From assembly GCA_022496185.1 (NCBI GenBank), contig WTXG01000022.1, positions 248,001 to 312,000 of the forward strand: a stretch of DNA of 64,000 nucleotides, in the 5' to 3' direction. Below, piece after piece: positions 12,543-22,529 of this stretch (positions are counted from its first letter, which is position 1; each line of letters starts with the position of its first letter). The notes beneath the pieces were generated by a model that was not told the origin of the DNA, did not search any database, and worked only from the letters and a program-made list of their open reading frames with translations. The position numbers were made by a program, and so were the translations under genes. Source of the stretch: Multifurca ochricompacta. Its lineage: Eukaryota; Basidiomycota; Agaricomycetes; Russulales; Russulaceae.

Positions 12543-15482
12543 CTAAAAATCATCATCTGCACCCTTCTCTTCCTCCTCTTCATCCCAGTCGACCGCTTCT
12601 AACGCCTGCTCACCTTCAGCGTGTAACTTGTCCAAACCTGTCAAGTTCTCGAGGTATCCCGTCTTATTGAAAGCTCTCAACAACATTTCGAATCCTTGCG
12701 TCTCATAAGCTTTCAGAACCTGCAACCACACACACCCGCCCGCGCCCGCGCGCACAAACCAAAAAAAAAAAAAAAGTGTGTGCGTGAGTGAAAGAAAGGA
12801 AAAGAACTTTCCGTTAGCTCGGAGTCTAATGATGAGGAGCATGCGCGCAAGCATACCGTCTCACTGCATCCCGTACACCGGTCGAACGCAGCCCCGACTA
12901 TCGGCATAGTGCGGAACTGCGCGAGGAATCCGCGTAGTTGATGTGGCACGAGACCCAATACACTTCCACCCTCTTCTTCCACCTGCTGTTGTTCCCGCTG
13001 CTGAGAATTTTGTCCAGGAAATGGCGCGGGCGCTTGAAGGCTGCAAAAAAAAAATAAAGTTATTATTTTGCTCCTCCGTAAGAATTGTGCTAAAATGATC
13101 CTGGCAGGGGAGACCGAGACGTTCACTTACCCTAGTGGATGCTGGAGGAGGGAAACGAGAAGTTCTACGGCGGTTGCGGAGGCGATCGGTGCGAGCCCTG
13201 GTCGCGTCACGGTGCACATTTGATCTAGTGTACGGTCGGTAAGGGACTATAACGCCATCCGCCATCGGTACCAAGACAGTGACTTGATTAGTACAAAGGG
13301 TGACACGGAGGGGGGGGGAGGGGGAGATGAAAATAAAAAGAGAAAAAGAAAAGGACACACGTCTGCGGGAGCCACGATATCGTTGCAATAATAACAGCCA
13401 AGTCTTCTAGATACTTCCGTGGGCTTCTCGCGCGCGCCATGCCGCATGACCAGGTACGAATCGAAGCCCAGCGCTGCGTTCAGCACAATCTGCTCATCTA
13501 AGCGATCAGACCATGAGAGTGTCAGGCCAATTTATGGGCCCTCTTGCCTTGCCCTTCGCCGAACCAAGCACGGTCGGCAACCAGCGGCTTTCGCGCGAGT
13601 CCATTAGGAGGAACACGGCGTCATGCCCGTCGAAGAGGTCTTCGAGCACTTTTACGTCTGCCTTGGTCTGGTCCTCCCCGCCAGGGGTGATCGGATGACC
13701 CGGCATTGGAATAGAAAGCGTCACCCCCTGCGCGTCCTAAAAATTGTTGTTGGGTGAGCTGATCTGACGCGCGTGATGGCACGTACAACTCCTGGAAATA
13801 TCTTTTTTAGCCGTTCTGCGGCGGCCTCAGCCTTAGGCTTGCCGCCTTGAAGGCAATCATCGAACTCGAATAGTGGTTGTCGAACGGGGTTCGAAAAGGA
13901 CACTCGGCCCGAGTCAACGAGTGTGATTTTGCGGACACCCCAACCCTAATATCGAGTGTCAGAAAAGGGGGGAACCACAGAGGCGTCGGTGAGACGAAGC
14001 TGACTAACTGACCATGAGCGTACGCGCAACATAGCATCCAAGAGTTCCCGCGCCGAGTAGTAAACACCGCGTTTGTGCAATTTTCTCAAGGTTAAGTGCG
14101 GGTAGGATCCGCCAGCGCATCAATTTGAGGTTCAAGTCCACCGCCTGGTCTGCAAGTCTGTCCTCCCAGAATACTCATTAACCCGATGCCCATCCCAGGC
14201 AAGGGGGGGGAAAGGTGAAATCTAACCTTTTAGGGTCCATCATGGGTGCAAGGTCGGCAACCCGTGCCCCCAATTTCCCTTGCACGTTCTTCTCCCATCC
14301 AACCGCGCTTGGCCTCTCCGCACTGGTGGGACCACCGCGCAAGACGCCGAAACGACTAGAGGAGACGTCGCCGCGCCAACAGAGCACTCGCACGACCTGC
14401 GTCGCCTCTGGATGTACGGCCCGAAGGTACGCAAGGAGGTTCCGCAGTGGCCATCCGGGTGCAGATGCTTGCGCAGATGGATCGAGGAAACCAATCGTTT
14501 GCTGAGGATTATCGTCGTCTGACTCCTTTTCGAACCGAGAGACACGAAATACCCGTACGCACCGATTCCTGAGGCACGTTCGCAAAGAACGCGAAGAACT
14601 CTTCCACAGGAGCAATCTCAACACCGCCGCCGTTCTGCGTAGGTCGTACGAGGAAAAACGAGCGGGTGGTCTGGGAGAGCTGCTCGGAGAGCGAACTGAG
14701 TTCAGTTTCGGAGAAATGTCCCTCCGCCGTGGTCCAGTCACGGTCGATCTCCCACAAAGGTTGGGCGGCGAAAGCTGGAAATGCGAACCAATAGTAGAAT
14801 TTGTATGTCTTGAGATCGGCGAAGGTAATGACCAGGAAGCGCGTCAAAGCTGAAATGTCGTGGTGTTTGATGCTGCTGTCCCAAATCTACCGTGCTAAGC
14901 TATTAGCATAAGAAGTATGAGACGGGTGGTCAACAGTAAGCTAGATTCTCTATAGAAGTCAGAGCACAGCTAACACTTTGCACGAAAATGGAGAGGGTGG
15001 GTGGGATACGGGCGAAGACAATTTAAATATCATCCTTCTTCATTATACAGTTCTCTATTTGCGCGACCTAAAGCAGTAGCAAAAACTTGAATGCAATACA
15101 CACCTCATCTGATAACTTATTAAAGAGAGAGCGCTTATCGGCGTTCCTGAATTCCTCGATGGTGTTGTAGTTCTTCAAGAAACCTTGGGCCGAAACGGAA
15201 TGCGGGGGTGAACTGGTATGGTGAGCCTATCATATTGGAAGAGGAACCGAGGACCCACCTGTAAGCCGCTGAAAAGCCCTCCCCACCGACAGAGATATTG
15301 CATCCTAGTGCGACGTCTTGGCCCGTGTTCCGGTCTTTCACGGTGCGGCCAGCCGAGTATGTTGCCGAAAGTGGAATCGATTCATCTGACAGACGAAGGA
15401 TCTCGAGTTTAAGCCGACTTAGTTCGTGCCAGAAGGTTGGCTGAACAAGAGACGAGAATTGTGCAAACTGGACGACGGGCAT
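12543..15482 (-). CDS. ATG7: ATG7, E1-like autophagy-activating enzyme
   Basis: E1-like enzyme that adenylates Atg8 and Atg12 and passes them to Atg3 and Atg10. The N-terminal domain starts [11 protein letters not shown] with [26 protein letters not shown] closes that part. The adenylation fold shows a Gly-rich nucleotide loop ([16 protein letters not shown]), then [32 protein letters not shown] and [12 protein letters not shown] with a zinc-type CxxC. The catalytic cysteine lies in [11 protein letters not shown] (codon 13216-13214). The C-terminal region ends [17 protein letters not shown], the acidic end typical of Atg7. There are several introns of about 50-70 nt. It is divergent from RPL39 with about 230 bp between the starts. 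Confidence 0.93.
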
Positions 15483-15713
15483 GATGTTAGCAGCTTATCG
15501 GATCAGTTGTCCGTCACCATATCGCATTATAATTGAGTGCGTGTGTGCGTGTGTGTGAGATGAAGCAAATCACCCAAATGTGGAAGGTATGTATTTGTCA
15601 GCAATAACTATACAGTTTGAACTTTATTTCTCCTGCAATCATCCAACATCAAATCGATTCCGTTAATTGTCACCAGCGACCAGCGAGCAAGCAAGATTCA
15701 GATTCATAAAGAA

Positions 15714-16051
15714 ATGGTACGCGCTATCACATCCTTTACTTTCCTTTCATTAGTGATTTCTTAGTCCTTACGCTTTAGCCGTCTCAAAAATCATTTCGTA
15801 CAAAGCGCATTCTCGCTAAAGCTGCACGTCAGAACCGGTGAGCGTCCCTTCTTTTATATGTGCCTCAGTTCATCCTTACTTTTAAATCCAGACCCATCCC
15901 TCAATGGTTCCGTCTAAAGTCTGATACAAAAATACAAGTGCGTCCCAGTCATGGTCATGTGTGTTTTTTGTGTTCTTGATTCTGATGCTTCCTGGCGTTG
16001 TAGTACAATGCGAAGCGCCGCCACTGGAGACGTACAAAGTTGAACATATAG
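15714..16051 (+). CDS. RPL39: 60S ribosomal protein eL39
   Basis: Small basic large-subunit protein lining the exit tunnel. Four exons fit exactly: 15714-15716, 15779-15837, 15892-15937 and 16004-16051, giving the standard 51 aa. The pieces read PSQKSFRTKRILAKAARQNR, then PIPQWFRLKSDTKIQ, then YNAKRRHWRRTKLNI, which is the eL39 pattern throughout. The first exon consists of the ATG codon alone. All introns are GT-AG and about 55-66 nt. No simple ORF search would find this gene because its exons are tiny. It is divergent from ATG7. Confidence 0.97.
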
Positions 16052-16734
16052 ATGTACGGTGGAGTCGCTCACTGCGTGGAGGCAGATCATCTCTTACCTG
16101 AATGTACCGTCATTCTGCCTGGGTCCGACTGCCACCTCCCATTTCGACCAGCTTCTATTATGTAGCTACTACTCATTCTCACGACGCAAAATCCATTCAA
16201 AGGTTCCGTTGTATCCCTGTGCTATAGCTATTGAGATTGATAGGCCATGCGTTTGTCCCGCTTCCACCCGACTTTTCATTTTCGTCTTTCAACAGCAGAA
16301 AACCGCTTAAAGGCTTTGCATTATATCTCTTGCAGTGCAGAAACGGAGCAGTGTCACCTGGAACGTTTCGGTGAAACGTTTTGAAAGCCACGATGGTGTC
16401 AGAGAGATAAAAAAGCATGGGTCTGCCGAAAGAAAAAAAGCAGGAGGAAGTCAAATAGAACTATTAGCTATAATTCGGATCGCACAGAAGCCGACGTAAG
16501 GTCGTGTGCATGGTGCATGCTCCAGAAAGCCGAGTGCAAAGTGGTGGCGTTGAGAAGAGCTGAAGATATAAGTTGAAACCAACACGGAGCGCCCCTGCTA
16601 GTACCGCCTAAGCGCCGTAATGGACCAACGTACACTGTCCCTCGACCTTGGGACAATGGTTCATTTAGGTGCGTTCATGAACGACAACCAAGACCCCAAC
16701 ACCAAACCACACGAGTCGACGTCCTGCAACCGAA
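16052..16734. other. No supported gene between RPL39 and repeat unit A
   Basis: Short ORFs only, with no recognisable domain or splice pattern. It presumably contains the RPL39 3' UTR. Sequence similarity to the other repeat units begins at about 16735. Confidence 0.5.
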
Positions 16735-17350
16735 CCTCCCGAACCACCACCACCAAACACCCATGGCTCACTTGCTCACATGCCTCCTTTTTTTTTTCTA
16801 GCCCTTGGTTTTATTGATTCTTAGGACTTTGAAACTTGTACACACCACCTTACTAAGCTTGTTACTTGCCGACATTTCCGACAAAGCCGCTTTCCGCTTT
16901 GACTATTTGCCTTGGGTGGTAACGCAAGCTGGAGAGAGACTTGCGCCACAAGGCACTGCGCAGATGCTGAGCTGCCTCACAAACTTGCTTGATATAGGGC
17001 AAATCTTTATATGGTAACATGCAAATAATCCTCATCTGAGCTATTATTCTAGTATGGTGAATATCCATCTCTAGAGAGCCCCCGAACGGAACTTGAGGGC
17101 GTTTGACCGTGTCCAATTGCGTTATCGTAACAGTTCGAGTGAATCGGGAACAACTTCCAGCCGGTGAGTCGATCTGCTGCAAGGTAATACAACTCGGGAG
17201 CCATCTCCATCTTGTTAGTTTCCTTGAGTTGTGAGACAAAAGAGGGTGGATGACAATGAGTGGAGACCTACCTCAGTGGCCACGGTCACGGTTGAAACGG
17301 AGCTCCGCTGACTCAGACTCAGACTCCCTCTCTCTTTCTCCCAAACCACC

Positions 17351-19330
17351 ATGGTCACGATACTCACCCTGTTTTGTCTCGCTATCGATAACCAAAAAGG
17401 GGTTGTTGGAAACGTCTTCAAGGTTAAAATCCAGTCGGATGACAATGCCTCTGACCTTAGAAATGTTATCAAGGCCGAGACAGCTCCCAGATTGGACCAC
17501 CTGGCGGCGAATTGACTTATTGTTTGGAAGCTATTGAAACCCCTGCGCATCAGCGGTATGGAAGATAAGAATTCTTTGGATGCAACCATCAAAGGCATCA
17601 AGCTACCCGACCCAGAATCTAACCAAGCGTTACATGGAAATGGTACTGTTCAACTCCTTCGCCAGATCAAGGAGCTCTCCAAATACATTGCCACACATGT
17701 TTGACAATAATCCAGCAATCGAAAGGCCTGGGAGTAACAATATCGATCGAGTTCGTGAGACGGCCGACCATCTGTATAGTACCTTATGGAAGAAGCCACT
17801 AAATTCAATATTGGCAAACATAGATGTCCCTGACCCAAAAAAGAGTTATGTTTATGTACCCCAAGACCAACTGTCCAACTTGGGAGTAAACTATCTCGGT
17901 TATAATGAGAAGGCACTATTGTTTCACCATGAGTACAGCCTTGCTCTTGAAGAGATAGAGGAACAGTTGAAAATGCGTCAGGAATATTTAAGTGGCAGGA
18001 TCATTATCACTGGCGATCCAGGACTTGGTACGTGATTGTCACTGATAATGATCATGTCATCTTAGAGATGAACCCAGGAAAACATGCTTCCTACTCTATC
18101 TTCTGTTCTACCATCTAAGCAAGGGCCTGTCTACGGCTTTGCAAATCCTCCCTGATAGTTTCGTCCTGTTCACAGACTCTGGTGCCGAAGTCTATGCCCA
18201 CACGTTTGGTAGACTTCCAGACGAAACGTGGGCTCTTGCCGATTCCAATGTGGAGAATTCTCTTTCTTGCCACAGCTTCTTAAGAGCTTGCAGGAAACAT
18301 TATGCATTCATCGTGCAAACAAGCTATCCAGATGTGCGCCGGTATAAGACATGGAAAAAGGAGTATAACGCTTATGGCTATGTGATGGACTGTATCCCTC
18401 TGACTGAATCAATCGCGCTCGGGTGGGTTCAGTTCATGATTCCAGGTTTCTTGTCCCACCAAGCATTTTTCACAGCATGATACATGGTTTCGATGTTCAA
18501 CTGATCAAGGATCACTGCGACAAATGGGGACCTTCTGTGCGCATCATGATGGCTCTTATGACGAATCCTGACCAGATTCCTGACCATTTGCGATGTGTAA
18601 AAACGGCTGCCGTCGACTTTGCTGACGATTTCGGCAATTATAAGAACAATATTAACGCAATGGCGGTCTCTCATACAGTTTTTACAATCCGTCCTGAATC
18701 TCTCTCTATCAAGGACAGACCACCTGCAATTGGATGAATTGAAACAAGTTACCTGAATCGTTTTGTCATCGAGATGATTGCCGCACAGGACCTGCTGCAG
18801 CAGAGCAATTTTTACTTCGGGGTCAGCCATCAGTCATGGTTCAAGGGCTTGGCGGGTTACATGTCCGATATGGTAGTCCTTTCGTGGCTCTGCGCCAATT
18901 CGGAATCGAATGAATTGCCTTGCACTCCCGCGCGATCAAATTCGCCACAACTGACTATCCCAGTGTGCCAGAGTTGGTGTATGTTACCTTACAATGATCA
19001 ACACACTCTCAAGTATCCAAGTGACTGCAAGAGACCATTCTGTGTAATTCCCATTCCTGCGTCGAAAGCATTTTCCACTGTCAATGCCATGATCTTCACA
19101 GATGGTCATATGATTACAATCCAAGTGACGATCACTCCCGAGCATAGTGTGAAGTCAACGGGTCTTCTTCAGATTGCCGATAGTATTGCAAAGGGGTTTC
19201 GAAAATGTTGAAAGTGGTGCCATGTGTTCGTCACGGACAGGGCGAGGAATGCAGAAAGTTTGCTGAGAAGATGGACAGAAAAAGATGTGATAATCAAGGA
19301 CTGTGATATTGATTTTGTAACGATATGATT
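17351..19330 (+). pseudogene. Crinkler/RHS-type NTPase gene, copy A, decayed
   Basis: Same family as the intact copy at 58322-60482, but with several lesions. In the Crinkler-like header a CGA codon of copy D is TGA at 17513-17515. Near 17690 a deletion shared with copy C removes the end of the first exon and the donor of its intron. At the exon following the Walker A intron one A is missing from the AAAAA run (near 18077), shifting the NTPase frame. Near 19310 about 200 bp of the C-terminal coding region is deleted compared with D, joining the nuclease-like region directly to the 3' flank. No functional product is expected unless truncated pieces are used. Confidence 0.85.
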
Positions 19331-19592
19331 GATATTGGTCACCTACTGATCACTTCTAGTTTAGATGGACGAAGATTGAAGTGACCTGGGGCACTGTGGT
19401 TGTTGTCTGGTGTTAGGTTAGCAGTGATGTGTTTTGTAGCCAATAGCAAAAAAAGGATTACGCCCGATACATTCACACACTCTTTCTAGTCAGAGCGCTC
19501 ACTCAATCGATTTAACAGAAATAAAATTAGAGTAATACAGTTTAAGTACTGCGTGATAAGGAAGGACACAATAATCAATTTCTACTCCCCAC

Positions 19593-19675
19593 TCAGGTCC
19601 GCTCTCCAGCAAACGACGGGCGAGGGCGAGGTCCTTGGGTTGAATGGTGACACCTTTTGTTGCGTGAATGGCGGC
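19593..19675 (-). pseudogene. Antisense histone H3-family 3' fragment (unit A)
   Basis: Read on the minus strand, this stretch encodes remnants of the H3 C-terminus (AAIHA, then VTIQPKDLALARRL), with indels relative to the fragments in units C and D. It ends at the junction with the F-box coding sequence. It is too short and too damaged to be a gene. Confidence 0.7.
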
Positions 19676-21289
19676 GCCAAACCTTCCAAGTGAGATTTGG
19701 GCAGAGATAGCGTCCTACCTTCCGAGACGTGACCTTCGGACCCTCCTTTTCATTCCACATGTTTTATCTTCCCTTGCTAGTCGGCAGCTTTCTAGAAATG
19801 TTTTTTTGAAATTTGGCACCGCACAGTTCGATACGTGGTGTAAAGCCCATCCGATGGTGGCCCGGTCCGTAGAACTGGATGCACGGCGTAGCTTTGAGAT
19901 CCTCCTCCGACTGGCATCTGATCCATCCTATGCAAATCTTGTCGAGTCATTAGCCGTATATGCTCTAGGTAATAAGGAGAGAATGTCAGCTCATATAGGT
20001 GTGTTCGCCTTTCCCATTGCTTTCACCATTTGGACTTCCGCTGTGCTGACAGACGGGCTTGAGAATTGTTGATTGATGTGCTTCCCAAGCTTACCAACTT
20101 GAAGGTTTTCACCTGTTCCCTTGATGACGATGTCATGGCTTCTGTGTTCGGCGTATTGGAGTCAAGTCAACCAAGTCTGCAAGTCCTTGTCATTGAGTAT
20201 ACTTCTTCGCTTACCCTAGCATCGCATTTCTTATAATGACGCTTTCTTTTTTTCTTTTCTTTTTCTTTTTCTTTTTCCCTTCGAAGACCGGGAACCTACA
20301 GACACCCACCACCCCCGAAACTAAGTCAGGTCCGTCGCTTCGCCTACTGCGCAAGAGGCATAAAAACTTCCACCGAAATCGATCACTTCCTCTCGGCCCA
20401 CACCGATGCGCTTCACACCCTCATCGTCTATCATATATTCGGGAGATACGAGTCCTCTCTCATCTTCACCCAAAACCTACGCACCCTGCATCTCAGTTCT
20501 ACCATCACAAATCCGGACTTCATCTCTGAGATTCTCACACACGGACAACAATTGAAGAGCCTTCGACTCGAAATATACATGGATCCAGGCTGCTTCGTCT
20601 CCACGGCCTTCCGCGCGCACGCGGGATCCAAACCCCTTCCGGCGCTGCGTAAATTCGCGTTCGTGCTCCGGTGCGTTGGATCCCTCTTCGAGGACCCGGA
20701 CCTCTTCCCGGCCGTAGCCGAGTTTTTGCGCGAGCACCCCGCACTCACCTCGTTGAGTATAGTGGGCTTATCCTGGTTAGACACCGTTGGGTATAATGCC
20801 AAACTCTGGAACGCGCTACCTGCATTCATCGGCCTCCGCGCGCTTAAGATCAGTGTACCAAATGACCTACTCTTAACACAAGGAGCGTCGCTCATCCCCC
20901 GCAGCGTTGTCGCGCTCGATCTACCCGCCCTTGATGAGGCAGGGTTGATTGTAAGTTTTCGATTTCGTTCCAAGTTTTCTTAGAAGCTTCTTATCCTTTA
21001 TCATCATTCTACAAAGCAAATGTTGCCCGGGTTACCAAGCGGGCTCAAGTTCCTCTCCCTGCCTTTTGACGTTTCGCCAGCAGTGCGGGCCGTTATGTGC
21101 CAAGGCTTCCCCGCTCTCCGCCTCGTGATTCTCAATCACTGTTTCTATACCATTCACCGTGCGAGTGATGGACACTACTTCGAACACTGGTCTTTAAGAC
21201 AAGCGAAATTCTTCGTTAATGAATCTCTGGAGGAACTTGACTGCGAGGAAGCACGGTTCCTGTTCTCTCGGTTAATCTGGGATTGGTGA
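19668..21289 (+). CDS. F-box protein with LRR-like C-terminal region
   Basis: Likely substrate adaptor of an SCF ubiquitin ligase. The F-box is at residues 5-40 (LPSEIWAEIASYLPRRDLRT, then LASRQLSR). Later exons carry Leu-rich spacing (VLPKLTNLKVFT, LRTLHLSS, GLRALKISVP, GLKFLSLPF), as in the large basidiomycete F-box families. The last exon ends SRLIWDW. Exon borders in 19970-20440 are uncertain: the frame after about 20060 requires an intron that ends near 20070. A stop codon lies directly before the ATG at 19668. That ATG belongs to the antisense H3 fragment, so the N-terminus was either created or truncated by the insertion of unit A. Confidence 0.7.
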
Positions 21290-22529
21290 GTGTAGATAGT
21301 ACTACAAGAAAAAAAAAAGGTCAATATGAGGGGAAGAGTCCGTAGACGAGAAGGTGATGACAAGGACAAGGAAAACCGAGACGAGATCTTTTTGTTGATG
21401 TAGGGAAGAGGTACACACAATTGTAATCCCAAAAACTAAGTAAGTTCAAATTTGTTTTGCAACCCATGAAGACCTACGTCGATTTCCTACCCTTGGACGA
21501 CTTTTTATAGAAAAACTTGGAAAGATAATGGCTCAAGTGCTCTCTCAATTCTGCTAAAGAAGGGAATGAGCCGGAGACGAATCAGTGTGTGAAATGTTGA
21601 ACAGCACAGCTACTGACTGTAACGGTTAGCAAAGAGCTGAGACAAAGACAAGCATGTCTTTCTTTCTGCAATCACTGATAAACGCAGCTGTAAAAAGGGT
21701 TCGCTCCCTGCATCTCTTTGACCCTATGTGCCAATGCGCCACCCATCTCCACAATCAAGGAGATATTCGTCCACAGGTCACTGTGTCTGTCTCAATCTAT
21801 TCATTCCACAATTACTTTATCTACACTATCCACACTCTGCATGTATATAAAGACTGCAGAGATGGGCCATTTTAATTAAGTCTCATTTGTGTGTCCAAGC
21901 ACACAAGGCCCTTCGTATCTATCTATTTTTACAGGTTATGGCCCATTGGTCATCGGTTACATGACCATAGTGCCGTTCTAGCAGGTTGGCGCTTGAGCGC
22001 TCGAGTTTCAATCTTGAACTCCTTTGTATCTAAGTAGCTTCAGTACTGTAGGAATAGCGTGAGCTCTGAACCCGAAACCATCCGCCTCGGTCCACTCCAG
22101 CCCGCATTGCCTCCTCACGCCTTCAATCCACTCTCTCTCGAATGTCACCACTTCTGGCTGGACCAGTTCGCTTTCTTCATTATAAGTTCTGCTAATAAAA
22201 CATTCTGACATTAATTTGACCTTAGTTTCTGACTGTCTCTGATACGATATAAATGCGATCGATACATAGCACGAAACATTATCTTTAGACTGCTTGCGTT
22301 CCGGGCCGCCTGCCCGTTCATTCCTTTTCGTCTTAATTGCCTTTTCGTCTTAATTGCCTTCTTCATCTCGCCTCTCAGGCTTTAACCTCTTTCTTCATAA
22401 ATTCTACTTCATCACCGCTCTTCTCTTAGGTCTCTCTACAGGTATTTAAAGATACATACTTGCTTGTAGTAGGATCACCCAGCAGAAGCGCAATCTACGG
22501 TCATTCTCTCCCTTATTTGAGTGCTGAGC
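21290..22529. other. No supported gene; possible small ORF 22008-22211 (minus)
   Basis: Downstream of the F-box gene. A 67-codon minus ORF at 22008-22211 (ending LKLLRYKGVQD) has protein-like composition, but I do not recognise it and find no convincing upstream exon. The rest is AT-rich with a short tandem duplication. Confidence 0.4.
22322..22360. repeat. Short tandem duplication (about 17-bp unit)
   Basis: The unit TTTTCGTCTTAATTGCC occurs twice in immediate succession. It is a small local duplication with no evident function. Confidence 0.75.

Larger units (their letters stand above)
16735..19675 (+). repeat. Crinkler-bearing repeat unit, copy A
   Basis: Similarity to units C and D starts near the shared CCCATGGCTCACTTGCTCAC stretch and runs through the upstream non-coding block, the Crinkler-like gene, its 3' flank and an antisense H3 fragment. 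The unit ends inside the first codons of the F-box gene. The sequence upstream of 16735 does not match C or D, so A is truncated at its left side relative to them. Confidence 0.8.

Noticed and set aside
14080..14165. tRNA B-box-like GGTTCAAGTCC
   Set aside because: It is the antisense of ATG7 coding sequence ([11 protein letters not shown] region). There is no A-box at proper spacing and no cloverleaf.
16862..17239. Minus ORF of 125 codons upstream of Crinkler copy A
   Set aside because: It lies in the shared non-coding block. The frame is not kept in the corresponding parts of units C and D.
18403..18490. Apparent frameshift after IALGWVQ in copies A, C and D
   Set aside because: Explained by a conserved GT-AG intron of about 50 nt, with pyrimidine-rich acceptors CACAG or CTCAG that restore the frame.
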